Part shown: piece after piece, positions 46,967 to 60,550 of the stretch
How positions within the stretch are numbered: position 1 is the first letter of the stretch
How the letters are laid out: each line of letters starts with the position of its first letter
Source of the DNA: Leptasterias polaris
Taxonomy: Eukaryota; Echinodermata; Asteroidea; Forcipulatida; Asteriidae
Length of the DNA: 64,000 bases
Assembly: GCA_037783415.1 (NCBI GenBank)
Contig: JAZGTN010000006.1
Location: forward strand, 4,092,001-4,156,000
Reading direction: 5' to 3'
Notes under the pieces: generated by a model
The model's input: only the letters and a program-made list of their open reading frames with translations
Told to the model about the DNA's origin: nothing
Database searches by the model: none
Program-made: the position numbers and the translations under genes

Positions 46967-47904
46967 GTAAGTAAATGCACTTAACCTAGAGTAAGACTAT
47001 GTGAGACCTTGGTAGACTACCTGAAGGGTCTCCCCCAGGTATGCATTAGCGGTCCGATTGGAATTTGCAGTGATAAGGTCTATGATTGCTCTGTATGACA
47101 GTTATGGAAAGTAGATATTGGTTGACCTCTGTCTCATTTGCATATTCAAAATGGCCTCCTGTCAGTTCGTGTACATTTGTTTGTGCATGGTTGATGTATT
47201 TGAAAATCTGGTCCTGGTGGTAGACTAGGATTTATAGGAACAGCAAGGATGTAGTGTTTGGACATGAAGGCCTGGTTTTATAAATCATGTTAGTCAACTT
47301 AGTGAGCTGTATTCCTTGCATGTTTTTAAATGTAAGAAGTTCACTGAACTGAAAGTCTCAAGCAAATTGAAATTATTTAAAACTTAAATTAAATTAATAT
47401 TTCTTTTTAATGTGACTTGTGATTGACTGATTGATTTTTTTTTGAGGGGTTGTCAATTTTTAGTTAGTTACATTTCTACGTCCACAACGTTTTAGCCAGG
47501 ATTTAGTAAAAGGGTGTCCAAATTTGCTGGAAATTTAAAAACTGGGTGTCCAAATTTTTCACTTGCAATACATTTACATGTAAATGACAGATAAAACAGG
47601 GTGTCCAAATTAAGAACAGGGTGTCCAAAAGACACCCAGACACCCCTCTGGCTAACACTATGTACGTCCATGGTAAGACTTTTCCCAATATTCAACTGCC
47701 ACTTGTTCACTTGTTCACTTGTTAGGACTTTAAACTTTTAACTGGAGTTTGTATGAATATTAGAACTAGCATGACTAGATAATCATAATGTTTGTAAATT
47801 GTACACCGGTTCATTGCGCTATCATCTCCACGAACCTCAGTGATGGGTCATCATTGTGTAATCCTGTTTTTTGCATCACTTTCTGAAATGAACCATATGA
47901 CTAT

Positions 47905-48560
47905 GAACCAGTGACGTGTTGCACGCAGCATTCTATTGATTACCAGGGTACACCTTGCATGTTGGAGAGACCAAACTGGTATGATGTGCAAGCTGGTTCA
48001 CGATAACCAACGGTTCATGTTTTTATGTGTGCAAGCAGCCACTTCCATGTATAAAAACATGAAGTGTTGGTTATTGTAGAGCAGCGTTGCGCACAGCATA
48101 CCATTGATAACCAAATTGGAAGCACCCTTATTTGTTACTGAAAGGCGAAGGATTCTGAACGTCGGTGATAATAATTATATTAATTTTTTCCTTCTTTTTT
48201 TTGCGAAGTGGATTTTCGGGACCTGCGCAACGCTCAGTTAGAGTACGAAATACACAAAGAGCCTTTATCTGGCGAGATCTGCTTTAAAAAAAGAGAGTTG
48301 TAGGCATGTCACCAAGAAGGGCAAAAAGTTTGATACAATTACATGATAGCCTACATGTATAATGTTCATGGAGACAATAGTGGAACTAACCTCATAGTTC
48401 TAGGAGTAATCGTAGACCAGCATTGCGCAGCATATTGATTACCAGCATACAGGCCTGCATGTTGGAAGGACCAAACTTGTGTGCTATACATAATGCTGGT
48501 TCGCGATAACCAATTGTTCATGTGTGTGTTGGTTGATAAGCGGGAGCCATTTCTTTGGTC
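47905..48560 (+). repeat. direct repeat pair of about 145 bp
   Basis: TTGATTACCAGGGTACACCTTGCATGTTGG with CGATAACCAACGGTTCATG (47,937-48,020) recurs as TTGATTACCAGCATACAGGCCTGCATG with CGATAACCAATTGTTCATG (48,436-48,522). A shorter third copy (CAGCGTTGCGCACAGCATAC) is near 48,082. Confidence 0.6.
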
Positions 48561-48747
48561 CAAAATCCCTGTTATTAAATGTCAGTAACTGTCAGAGGAT
48601 GCTATACAATAGGCCGGCTTTATAGCATCTAGTCAAACTTAGTATACACATATTTAAAACAAAATAAAGTGGCGGTTGATTCGTCATCTTTTCTCTGTTT
48701 TGGAATGTGACTTGTAAGACTTTGTTTGTGTCTGATAGGGTTATAAT

Positions 48748-48915
48748 TAATAGATCAATCCATTAAGCCCCGCCTCCTTACGAGTTGACCAATCACAGCT
48801 GCGAAACCCGATCACCATTAGTGGAAAGATCACCAAACGGCTCAAATGGTGATCAGATTTCGCGGTTGTGATTGGTCAATGAGAAATGGGCGTGGCTTAA
48901 TGGATCGGTGTATTG
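48748..48915. mobile_element. palindromic MITE of about 170 bp
   Basis: GATCAATCCATTAAGCCCCG and GTTGACCAATCACAGC at the left face GTGATTGGTCAATGAGA and GGGCGTGGCTTAATGGATC at the right. The centre holds GATCACCATT / AATGGTGATC. Confidence 0.8.
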
Positions 48916-50229
48916 TGGTCCTGGGTCAGAGTTCATAGGTCAGCCTTTTAATCAGCTTGGTTCATAGTGAGGGGACGCTGTTGAAGATATTCCAAAACGC
49001 CACTAGAGTAAAGTGGCTCCAATTTAGACTTATGGCAACAGTTTTGTCTTATCAAAGTGCAACCATCTTTGTTTTATTCTATCAAGGTTAGGAAATAAAA
49101 GTGAGGCTGGAATTGGAATTAGTCTGGTCCTGTTCATTGCTATTGTGTTTGACCATCAGTCAGTAGTGATGATTCTTGTGTACTCATAATAACAAGATTA
49201 TTATTGGTCTCGCTAGCATGGGCAGTGCTGTATCTATCCTTCTTGTCGTCATTAACCCCATGAAGGGAAGCACTGACAAACAACGCTACTTGCCTCCCAA
49301 AAGTGACTACTTTGGGAGTTAATTATTAAAACCTCTCAAGCACTTTTGGGACACTTTCATAGTTGCTTAGTACAGGCGTGTCAAAATTCAAGTCTTTTGG
49401 CATGATCCCATTTTAATGAACTATGATTTACACGGTCACCCTAAACAGCACAAACTGTTAATCATGTCACAAAATCAAAGAAGAATTAGAGTGAACCAGT
49501 TGCTCTGATGACTTGATGTCTGTTATATGCAAATGCAATATACTATGCTTGAGCGAGCACTGAAAGTGAATTGGCCTGCAGGCCACTTGAATTCTGCCAT
49601 AGGCCCTTTTAATTGCACATTTAAATTAGGGGTTATGGGTTATGACCAAGGCATGCTGGCAAAAATGGCACCAGCAAGATCGCTTACCCATGGGAACGAG
49701 GTTGAGATGGTTGCAACATGGAACACTAAAACAGATTTGTATCAAGAGTTTCTGTAGATTTCATTTTCAGAAACTCCCAGTGGCTATTGACCCAATTCAC
49801 CTTGTATGATAGACCATGTGTGATGTCATGTTTTTACACTGTGGAAGTAATTCTTAGAGCAATTGTCAAAGGTGCGAAAGTTGACATCGGTGCTGTTATC
49901 AATTCTTCTGAGAAAAGTGTCAGCATGTTGTTGAAGAACTGTTTAATATTTTTTTGAAGTTCCAAGAAAATAGTTCGGGGCTTTGAGACACTCGTTCGTG
50001 TAGGTGTGACGCTTTCCCTTGTATAACATCTTGCCACTCGATATTCAGTGTCCGTAAAACAAGTAGTCTAAAAATGTTTGCTTTGCAAAAATTGTAGTAT
50101 GAGGTCATGATTCCCTCTGTGATGAAGCACTGCATGAGAACTGTAGACTAATTCATAAACAATAAACAACAACAATGAATTCTTTCTCAAAACGATTTCA
50201 TTCAGCAAGTTTGTGCATCAAAATATTAA

Positions 50230-52774
50230 AGTCACCTGGAAATAGAATTTTTTTTTTTTAAATATAAGAGTATATGTATATTAACAATAAAACAATTTTT
50301 TGAGTAATTGTTTGTCAGTATTTATATGTTTAAAAAATACATAAAGTTGTTTGGGGGCGACTCCGCCCATCCCTTTTTGTGACGTCAATCGAGGAAGACT
50401 TTGCCTCGATTGAACATCGACCCCACTCGAACTTACCTGCATTTACGTTGTATATACACGTGCAAGTAGTGAGATTGTACGTTTCGTTTGGTTATCCAAA
50501 AGGGGGTTTTTTCTTGCATTTTTCCAGCGAAAATTGCTGATGGATGCAGCAAAATGACTAAAGATGGGGTCAGCCAGCATTTTTTTCCTGCAGATCCCAA
50601 ATATAGGCAGTTACGGGCATCGAAAGTTAGGCTAAGCGAGGGCAAAGTGGTCCGGTCCGACGTCGTTTTCAGCGCTATAATGCAGCGAACACTTGGATAC
50701 AGGGAACGATTTCCCTTGTATCGCATCGCAATTTGCGATGCAATTTGGACAATTTGCTATGCAATTTTAAAAAGTGGATCGCAAATTTGCGATCCAATTT
50801 GCGATACAATTTTTGCAATATTTATTCTTAAATCAAACATTTGACAGCATTTTTTCAAAACCTTTCATACCTTTTGGGTTTTTTTTTGCAAAAATCTCTC
50901 AGTTAATAAAGCAATAAACATTTTACTTTAGAGGCCATCGGCACCACCGCCCGACGACGCGACGAACGTAATTTCTGCCATGCCACAGTCAATCAGTACA
51001 CACCGCTCGGCCAATGAAAAAATTTGTTACACGAGCGATGAAGAAATACAACAGCCAATAGAAATATTTGTTTCTTAGACTGTTTGCTTGGTCTGGTTCC
51101 CCCCTGTACATAGCACCTATGCACTGTACAGAAAACTGGTTTGCAACCAGACTGCATTCTTGTTTTACAGTCACACGTCCCTGTAGAGTTTTTTCTGATT
51201 GACGGTGATTTGGGATTTTATAACTAAACTGATGTCTCCTATCCTTGCAAAGTAAGACAAAACAGTTGTTTAGTTATGTTAAGAACATCTGCAAACTGTA
51301 ATAAGTTGTTTTTCTGCAGGGAAGTTGGAGAATTGCATGAACTGTCTTTGGTCCTTTTTTAAAATCATGTGTGTGAAGAAACATCGCTACACTTTCTACA
51401 CAGCATGCAGTACGTTCGTTCGTTGGGTGTATGTTTAATATTCAGTTGAGAGGGATCTCCAACTCACAACTGAAGAACCTTCTCTAGGTTAAATAACTTG
51501 TTCATGTCCTTCCTTTTAAGAGGTTTTAAAGTTACTTTGTTTCTCCTTATTTTATTAAGTTTTATTCATGGAAATTCTCGGTGGGTCTTTGGTTTGTTGT
51601 TACATTGTTATTGTAAAATATCCGAAGATCCTTTCAAACTTGTATCTGACCTGTGTCCCATCCAGTTTTTTAGTTATTGTTGGTATTCAGGACATTATTT
51701 TTGTGAAAAGTTCAACAATAATTGTCTAAAGATAAATTGCGTCTGTTGATGCAATCATTTTGACATTTTCAATTAAATTCTAGTCAATTTATTTCTCTTT
51801 TTTTTTCATAAATAAACTTGGTGCAAACTTTTTTTAAACATCTTACTTCTTAGGCCGATGTTGGTGTGTTTATTTCATATAAAACAAAGTCTGAACCTTA
51901 ATAATTGTGGGCTAACTAAACAATGATTTGATAGTCATTAAATCTTTAACCTCTCTCGATGTCGAGTTATTTAGCACGCCAATTTTTCCCCAGGTTCATG
52001 CCAAGAGTTGTGACTTTTTTATTTTTATGTCACAATGGAAGTCTGGAACTAAGGCCATTTGTACTTTCCACACAGCATTTTCTGAAATTAAGCCTAAAAC
52101 ATAAAAACGTTTCACAAGTTTACATATTTGCAATATTTAAGCATTTAAAAATTTGCTATGCAAAATTTATGGACTGCTATGCAAAATTATCGTTTTGCTA
52201 TACAAAAAAAATAATTGCATAGCAGTTTTGCTATGCAAAAAATTAGGATGAAATCGTTCCCTGGGATAGCCCGGGGATTTTTTCGTTGGTAGTAGTGTGC
52301 AAGGGAAGTTGCAGTGAAGCTTAGGTTACCAGCGAAATGTTTCTGGTGGAAAAACAATACCTCGTATTATCCGTGTTCTTGTTATGACCATGCTCGTATC
52401 TTCCGTTTTTAAGACATAGAAATGCGCATGGGACAGTTCGGGACCGGTGAAAAACCTTGTATAAACTGGCGTCTCGTATTAGTCGACTGTACACTGTCCT
52501 AGGATTGCATTGGGTGGTGATGTCCGAATACGAAAACGCATCATACTGATCAGGTACCCAGACGTAATGTACGGGGCCAGACTACACATTTTCTCCTGCC
52601 TCGATTGACGTCACGAACAGCGCCATGTAAAGGGGGGCCTATTTTTTAATTTGTAATTAAAAGAAAAATACAATTTTTTAACCTTAGTAAATTGTTTATT
52701 CACATTCCACTCATAAAAATGTATATATTAATGACAAAAGCTTTATTTTGAAAAAATACCACTGCCAGGTGCCT
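50230..52774. mobile_element. Kolobok-like DNA transposon relic
   Basis: It is flanked by TTAA on both sides (50,226-50,229; 52,775-52,778). Ends are AGTCACCTGGAAATAG and the inverse of AGGCACCTGGCAGTGG. A second inverted block, TGACGTCAATCGAGG, lies at 50,381 and (inverted CCTCGATTGACGTCA) at 52,599. TTAA target sites plus a THAP domain are hallmarks of the Kolobok superfamily. The interior is heavily decayed, AT-rich and full of TTTGCTATGCAAA / TTTGCGATGCAAT motifs. Confidence 0.65.
50512..50690 (+). pseudogene. THAP-domain remnant in the Kolobok-like relic
   Basis: The frame starting near 50,488 reads CSKMTKDGVSQHFFPADPKY, then a Lys/Arg region, RSDVVFSA, where a THAP domain would have C..........HxFP.D and later a C-S-x-HF. 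The second Cys/His pair and the Trp are not recognisable, so the finger is dead. No catalytic domain could be found further on. Confidence 0.4.
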
Positions 52775-52799
52775 TTAAGATGTGAATACTGAATGAAAA

Positions 52800-53065
52800 T
52801 ATTGAGTAAGGTTTGATGAATTTTGAGTAGCAACGGATGCATTTTGCGTGGCATTTTGTTACGCTATACACGGGAAATCGTAGTTGAATGCGCAAGGAAC
52901 AATTTTGTCAGCAAAATATTCAGAATGCACATGTTTTCTTTCTGCTTCAGAGACCTTTTAAGTTTTACTGAATGCAAATATTGAGTAGGAATTGGTTGTT
53001 TTTTGAGAAGCAATGGATGCATTTTGTGTAGCTTTGTGCTGTGCCTTACACTGAAAATCACACAC
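52800..53065 (+). repeat. two diverged copies of a GAGTAGCAACGGATGCATTT unit
   Basis: TTTTGAGTAGCAACGGATGC, ATTTTGCGTGGC and TGTTACGCTATACACGG (52,820-52,870) recur as TTTTGAGAAGCAATGGATGC, ATTTTGTGTAGC and TGTGCCTTACACTG (52,999-53,053). Weaker traces continue to 53,560. Confidence 0.5.
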
Positions 53066-55161
53066 AGCTCCTGACTGAGTATCAAGGACTCTTCACACCC
53101 TTCACTGAAACTAAAGCCTGGACCAATGTATTATAAAGGGACCAGCTGGTCAGTTATCCAGAAGGGAGAAAAAAGAAGATTACTTGACGCTTATGAGCTT
53201 GGGTACTGTGTTACTTTAGGTTATTTATTTGCATGTTTGAATCTTGTTAGTTGTGTTATTTCGCGGAATGACTTTACTATCTATGGCAGTTTAGATACTC
53301 ATTATATTAGATGCTTCAATATTTGTTTTTGGAAGAGTATGTGCATTTGGTACAAGCAGCCGTGTAGGGCCTACAATACATTCGTGAACTTAACAGTTAA
53401 TTTTTCATATCGGGTAGAAATTTAATTCAGCAACTTTGCATGGTAAAATCTTTCAGACTGAATATGCTTTGTGCACACTGAATGTTAGTTGAGTAGCAAA
53501 TGGTGATTTTGAGTAGCAACTATTACATTTTGTGTACACATTTTGTGTACATGATTTTGTATTTCAAGAGTTTTCCTGGCTATGCGATACTACATGTAGT
53601 AAGATAAGATGGAGCAAAGGAGATATTTTTATTTTAAGAAAGCGGCAATATTTCACTTTTCATACATTTTACCATGTGTTCATACTACTAGCCACCCCTT
53701 TTAAATGATGCCCCGCCCCCTTCTGTGTTAACTCCATTTTCGGGTGTGATTTATGTAACTACTTGTCCCATGCGCCTGCACACATCTCAGGCTGTGATTT
53801 TCTTTTTCTGGTTGATACATGTAAGATAAATTTTGTAGATTTACACATAGTGCTGCGAAAATATTGATTTAAAAAAAAGAGTTACTTGGTGTACATTGCA
53901 TGCCCTCTTCTATAATTTCAGTCGCATCTGTATTTTCAAAGCAGTAAATAGTAAAAGGTTTAAAAGGTTTTTTAATGAGGGAAATAGAACTGTGTTCTTA
54001 GTATTACCTGGCCTAAGATTAGCATGACTGAAATGCGAGAACAACAGTAACAGGAATTGTGTTAGCTTGGTTAATATCATATTTCACTTATGTTTCAACT
54101 TGGATTACCTAACTTGTGCACATTCATGGAACGGCCATTTTGTTTTGCTCCCATTCAAAACAGTGTTGCCGAAGCGAGGCTTGGTGGGGAAACAGTCTGG
54201 TGCCCCCTTTTTCAAGAATTTAGAATCAGTAGTCTTAAAGCATGTAAACGGGGAACTTGACTATTTTGTAGGTGGACCCTGGATAGTTATGTATAAAGAT
54301 GAACCCTCCTCCCCATGTAACATGCACGAAAACTGCCTGACCTGTCTGGTATGTCAACTATGAATAACGTACAGGGACAGCATTTGTCACTCAAGGAAGA
54401 TCTCCACAAGATAGACAACGGATTTTCTTGACTGACAAACATTGCAGGATGTTATATAAACATTTATAACTTTTAAATAAATCAAGGTTCTTGCTGAATT
54501 GCCAAAGTATCACTACTATCAGGAAGACAGAGCCAATTTTTTGTTCCCTCTTCCTGCTATGCTGGGTGTCTCAGGTTCCTTTATTTTGTGTGAGGTTTTT
54601 GATTGTTTGGGTTAGATTTGTAAGGTGATAACACTTCAGTCCAGATGCTCCCAGGTTTTTTGGAACATGTCTTGGGGTGGTGATCTCAGACGCCATAGTT
54701 GTTGAATGTGTTTAAGTTTTGAGATTTTTTTTTTTTCTTCAAATAATTTGTTGAATTTTGAATTTTAAAAGTAAAAAAGAGAATCGTTAGAAAGATGACT
54801 ACTAATGTTGGACTTTTTTTGTGGTATACAGCTCTCTTGTGATCAAATAAAATAAGTAACTCGTAACTGGTCAATATCCACATACAGTACTCATGAAATT
54901 GTGTGCATTCATCATGGTGAAATAATCACTAAAGGATTGCGAGTTAGGTATAAAATGACTGTGAAATGTGTTTTTAAATTTATAATTGCACAGCCTAGAT
55001 ACAAAAAACAAGGAAATTTGCTAAAATGTTATTGCCTTGAAAGTATGTTTGTAAATTGTACAATGTATCAGTTGATCATTGTGGTGTTAATGGTATTATA
55101 CAGGATTGGTAGAGCTGACAAAATAGTTGCAGACAGTGTTTGTGTTTTGTGTGGTATACAT

Positions 55162-55308
55162 GCCTTGAATTTCATCTTTAAGAGGGCAAGGTGACTTTCA
55201 TTTTGCTAAGGGCACTATCTTTGGAAAATCTTAAAGTCTATGGGAAGCTGTTGTAGGGGCACCAGTACAGGGGCAGCAAGACCATGGCCTGCATGTAAAT
55301 CCAGGCCT
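55162..55308. mobile_element. short MITE-like repeat, copy 3 of 3
   Basis: Same family as 504-641: GCCTTGAATTTCATC, AGAGGGCAAGG, AATCTTAAAGTCTATGGGAA, ending AAATCCAGGCCTGG. Confidence 0.6.
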
Positions 55309-56177
55309 GGAAATAACAAAGTGAATATTTGGGCTTGGTCCGTTGTGTGAGTCAGGAGAAAATAGTGAAAAACAATGCACAGTTTTCAGCATGTTGGTTA
55401 CCTAACAACCAAAATCAGTTGTTGTGTTTTTCAAAGGTTTCAGATACAGTTTTCTCGAATATTTACTTCATTTCAGAATCGGAGGGAAATATTTCATATT
55501 GAAAAAAAATGGTTGTAGTATGAACTTCATAATCAGTAAGCTTTCAGACGAAAATTAAACAATGATGTTTTTATCCTTACCAATCCTTTATACTATAGAT
55601 GCTCTGAACTTTCAAGCAATATTTCTCATTCATTTCTTAAGTTGACACATGAATGAAATAAGTAGATGCTTCTTACCGCATCCATTAAATCCCATCTTGA
55701 GTCCTGTCTTCATTACACAGCCATATGACAACAATGGGACTTTAATAACATTAAGGGTCCACCATCTGGGTCAGGTCTGGAGTGTTCATTGACCTCTGCA
55801 TTGTTAAGTCACTGGGCAAATTTAAACAGGGATGACTAGCATACTGTAATTGGTAATTTAGATATGAATGATCAAGGGCTGGATCAAACACTGGGTGTTT
55901 AATGATGATTTGAATGGTATTGAGATAGTTAGGGGCTGTTCCCTGGTATGGCAGTTTGGCATCTGTGTGTGAATACACTGATGATTGTGTACATTACATT
56001 TATTGCTATTGTCTGCTTTACAATGTGTTTTTCATACAACAATATACAACCATTCAGTAATAAATGTAAACACATTCTGTAGTCTTATTTCATTATGTAG
56101 TGTTGTTTCATTCTGTAGTCTTGTTTCATTCTAAAGACTTGTGTTCAAGAAATTAGCAAATAACTTAGGCCAAGTAA

Positions 56178-56530
56178 AAAAAAATACCAGTTGATCGTCC
56201 CCGCCCGCATCCTTTTTTGAGGCCGCATCCTTTTTTTAATTATTTTTTATTTTCGATTTTTCCTTTAAAAAAATATATATAAATTGTTTGTATTTTTAAT
56301 CCACCCTTGACATATATATTTTAATTTTTGATGTAAACTTACCTCATGCAACAAATAGATATAAAGAAAGTTAGCGGTGATTTCAAACTGAAGAATTGGT
56401 GGCCTGTTTGAATTGAAATACTTGGCGGCCATCTTGGAAAAAAAATAAAAAATAAAAAATAAAAAGGCCCTCATCCTCCTCTTTTTGGAAAAATCAGGAC
56501 GATCAACTGGTAATTTTTTTTATTTGGCCT
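56178..56530 (-). mobile_element. MITE with CCAGTTGATCGTCC ends, copy 1
   Basis: Left end AGTAAAAAAAAATACCAGTT then GATCGTCC; right end GGACGATCAACTGGTAATTT. It contains GCATCCTTTTTTGAGGCCGC and CATCCTCCTCTTTTTGG. Copy 2 lies at 62,035-62,397 in the opposite orientation. Confidence 0.8.
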
Positions 56531-57709
56531 TACATGTAGCACAGGAATTTTGTGCATATTTATATTGTGCTTAGATTTCAATTGAATATGACAAACTTAC
56601 AAGTCAGTTTTGGGGTCATTTTTCTCTTACCTGTAATGACAATAATTATAGTTATTTCTCTGGGTGGTTTGTTCTCAGGATCAAGTAGATCCTTAAAAGT
56701 AAGTTTCAATCGAAACTGAGTGTTTTTGCCTTTTTGAAAACCACGTTTGTAATAAATGGACGTCAATTCAATGTAGGTTTACAAGTTCGTTTAGTATTAT
56801 TTGTAATTGTTATTTTCTTGATACCATTACCAATCAGCCAGGGTTTAAGTCAGAATGCATACATGTAGTATGCGCCATGGAGTCTTTCTGGAGAAAGACT
56901 GTGCTACGTGCTAGGGTCGAAACGTCAGGCCATTAACTATTTTTTGCATTTATACCATGTCCTTTTGGTTAGTAAGCAGTTTGCAACAGCTAATTTTAGT
57001 TTCTCTTTAAATTTTAGTCCCCCCCCCCCTGTGTACACAAGTACAGGAGAGACCTGCATCGCTCAGTGCTCTTAAGCTAAGCTGCTGACTGGATTCTATT
57101 TGGACAATTGGCAAACACCCTTCTTTTTGTGCCTATTCACTGCGAGTATAATGTGGCTTCCTGCGATCCCTTTCAGTGTTCTGAATAAACCGTTTTATGA
57201 GGATGAATACACCTAAATATTTATTGTGGAAATATTCTTCAAAAGAATTTTTTTAAAGTGGTTGGAGGACATTATACTTGGCTTTCCTTGAAAGGGAAAA
57301 CAACACAACACGGCACCATGTTCAGAGTACTGCAATACGTGTATCCAAAACCCTTTTCACACTACTCTGCCAATAAAACCCCAGGAAGTTCCCTGGGGAA
57401 TTTTAACCCACTGATGTTCATTTCAGTTTTGATCAGGTTTGCCCTTAACTTTTGGAATTGTAGTGACTGTCTCGCAGGACCACTGAGCTTGTCATTTTAC
57501 TAGTCTATCAGCTTTTTCACTAGCCAATTATTTCAAATGAGCTAAGGATGGTTTTCAACACTGAACTAGTCAGCCGGAGCACTTGGTGAGAATTCTGACT
57601 GGTCCTCGGGAGTTTTTAAACAGGCATTCGGCCTGCGACCCACTGTTAAGGGAGAACGCTGTTGATACAATTTTCTTGGGAAAATAGGAACATTTAAATT
57701 TCCCTTATA

Positions 57710-57780
57710 TTTAAGGTGCCCTTTACCAAAGAACAACTGCCTTGCCCTTACAAAAATAAAGTATCAGGCTCGAAGATGCT
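57710..57780 (+). repeat. dispersed repeat shared with 63,350-63,420
   Basis: AAGGTGCCCTTTACCAAAGA, TGCCTTGCCCTTACAAAAAT, AAAGTATCAGGC. The other copy reads GAGGTGCCCATTACCAAGGA, TGCCCTTGCCCTTTCAAAAA, AAAGCATCAGGC. Confidence 0.5.
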
Positions 57781-59338
57781 GTAAAACATGCACCAAGGAA
57801 TCCCAAAGAAATGCAGCGTGTACAGCCATAATGTACCGCATTCATACAGTCAGCACAAACAGAGAAATAAAACCCAAGGTTTCACAGAAGCCCATGAAAA
57901 ATTCATGTCATTTTGCTCAAGGTGAAGGGATCATAACAGTGATTTAACTAGACACTGTATATTATGAGACTCAAAACATGTGCATTATTACTTATGTTAT
58001 GGTGTAGACTGTGTGTATGAATACTACTATGCTGGTTTGGCGTTAGGGCCTACTACATGTACATACTACAACATTACGCACAGAGGTACAATGTGGTAAA
58101 CCGGTGATGCACTTTTATACATAGAGGGTCTTTGTTTCAAACAGTTTTGTTAAACAATCCACTACATATGGGTACAATCATCAATGCACTGTTTCAAAAC
58201 AAAACAAAATCATATACAGTAGGCCTACAACCCGTATGTTTGTAACGTGTAGGATGGCGCATTCTTAATAGACATGTGTTTTTGTTCACTTTTTTTGTTG
58301 TAAGAATAACAAGCTTTTCTGAAATACATGTAGTGAGCAAGCAATGAATCATAAGATAGTAAATTGCACTCTTATTAGGCCCTAAATATGGTTGACATGT
58401 TCAGTGTACTAATGATGTCTGATACACACACACAGGTACCACTTTGGTGGGGACTGGCTGATGCTAATCTATTATATTACCATACAGGCATGACAGGGTT
58501 GGTGATATGGCAATCTGTGTGCATGTTGGTTGGGGTGTTCATTCAGAACTTACATGTAAATTCTACTTTATCCCCAGCTCAAGGTTCCAACAATAGCCGT
58601 GCATACCATGGATTGAAAGTGAAGAATAGTGATTGCATATCATTGTAGATTGTAGCTGCATGTCTGAAGTATTCAATTGTTGTGCAATGGACATGTAGGC
58701 CTATGTAGTACATACATGTACAGTATAATTGTGTTATTTACACATTATACACTTTACAATGTACGTGGGGTGAGGATTGCGGTAACGCCATGTAGGCCTA
58801 CATTAAATAATGTTTTCTACCCTATTCTCTAGACGAGTTGTTACACCTCTGTTCTTTGCAAAACCACCACAACTTAAAAGAGATATTTCGTGTACAAGGT
58901 GTTTTTATCTCCACCATGCGAAGTTTCAAATCCTATAATAACATCCTTGTTTATGTACTGTAACTTTTGGACTGTAAGCCACAGCTTATTAATTGATTTT
59001 CAGACCTTCAACGCAGGTTATAATTCCAGGCGGCATATAGTTCGAAAATTAAGATACAAAAGTGCACCCTGTGTATATTGAGCGGTGCAGTAAAATGAGT
59101 CAAAACAATGTCGGTGAAAAGTTGGTTGAAAAATCAAGATTTACAGTGTTCTTCAAAAACAGTGGTCCGCTGGCCAAAATGCTAGTTAAAACACCCAAGG
59201 GCCAGTCAGAATTTGTCCAACTAGTCTGGCTGGCAAGTTGATTTCTTGCCACTGCCAATATAAACCACTGATTGTTCATAATTATTGCTTCAAATCACAA
59301 AGTCCCTGATGCTGTGCCATGCTCACCATTTTGGGAGT

Positions 59339-59552
59339 CTATAGACGATGTGACCTCTGACGTCATTAGAAAATCATAACATGATGCGCGCGCATGTCGC
59401 CGGGCAAAACCTTTGTGTACTTGACGGCCAGCTAGAAAGTACATGCAATATTACCATGACTACGCGTCTTTTGCCCGGCGGAACATGACTTGGACAACAG
59501 ACTTGTCAACAGAGGGCGGTTTGAATGTAAACAGAGGTCACATCGTCTATAG
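59339..59552. mobile_element. palindromic MITE with CTATAGACGATGTGACCTCT ends
   Basis: CTATAGACGATGTGACCTCT at the left and AGAGGTCACATCGTCTATAG at the right. An internal GCCGGGCAAAA faces TTTTGCCCGGC. Length 214 bp. Confidence 0.8.
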
Positions 59553-59649
59553 GTGAGCGTATAAATGTTGCACTACACTGTGTATCACAAGCCAAGGAGA
59601 TATTGATTTCCAAAATGGCACAATTTTTAAAGATTATTGTGATGACGAC

Positions 59650-59830
59650 GACAGGTGAATTGGTTTAATTTTTCCGGAGATGAAAAACCTGAGGGTACGG
59701 GGGGAAAAACTCCTTGTGGCATAGGAGAGAACCAATGCACAACTCTAATCACATTTGGCCTTAGCTGGGGAATCGAACCAGGGCCACGGTGGTGTGAGGT
59801 GAGTGCTTTACCCACTAGCAGCGCCACCCA
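59650..59830 (-). mobile_element. tRNA-derived SINE, minus strand
   Basis: On the minus strand GGTGGCGCTGCTAGTGGGTA (A-box-like) is followed by GGTTCGATTCCC (B box) and a body ending near CCGGAAAAATTAAACC. Confidence 0.5.
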
Positions 59831-59929
59831 TGCCACCAATTGAAATGTGAATTTCCGCATATATTATTTTATTATTTTTTATTTTTATAACTTTCCGGTA
59901 ACAAAACCAAGCCACCTTCATAAGAAGAA

Positions 59930-60095
59930 ATGTCAGTTTTAGATGTAGGAGGAAAACCTCAAATGGGGAAACCCACGTAATCCGGTGGGGTCTAAAAACC
60001 CAACCCACATGCATGGATCCGGTTTGGGATTTGAGCCGGGGTCCACAGAAAGGCAGGGAAGTAACCACTAAAGCCAACCTGAATGCAGTAAGTTA
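59930..60095 (-). mobile_element. tRNA-derived SINE, minus strand
   Basis: On the minus strand AGGTTGGCTTTAGTGG, GACCCCGGCTCAAATCCC and CCACATTTGAGG-type body text with GTTTTCCTCCTACATC. Same family as 4,862-5,125. Confidence 0.5.
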
Positions 60096-60359
60096 CAGTA
60101 AAGACTAGATAGTATGTACAAGTTGTAGTTTGGTGTCATCTTTAGTGTAAATTAGATCAATTTCATTTAATTAGCAGAGAAGAAAGTAGTGTCTGTCAGT
60201 TGAAACACACTGAACAAAAAAAAACTGCCAGTAGTCCACTTTGTGCACTATGAACTTCACACATGGATGTAGACACTCTGCACTGTGTTCAGGGGTAATT
60301 TCCCCATGGTAAAAATGCATTTAGAATACTATTATCTGCTGTGATTTTCTTGTCTGTGT

Positions 60360-60550
60360 GGGGTTTGTTTTTATGTTTAATGACCCTTTACACATTGAAC
60401 TCTGAGTGACTGTGATTTTGTTTGAAATGGGTTCCTGGTAGGGACTGCAAACCCAGTCCACATGGTCCATGATGGGATTCGAGCTGCGATCCACAGAGGT
60501 GAAAGACAGTACTGAATCCATTAAGCAATCCATCATACTTGGGTAAAGCC
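60360..60550 (-). mobile_element. tRNA-derived SINE fragment, minus strand
   Basis: On the minus strand GATTGCTTAATGGATTCAGT, then GATCGCAGCTCGAATCCC and GGACTGGGTTTGCAGTCCC. Related to the SINE at 4,862-5,125 and placed just upstream of PPP1R12 exon 2. Confidence 0.45.

Noticed and set aside
49527..49757. 76-residue open frame in the PPP1R12 intron
   Set aside because: No recognisable family, no splice context, and the sequence reads as ordinary intron.
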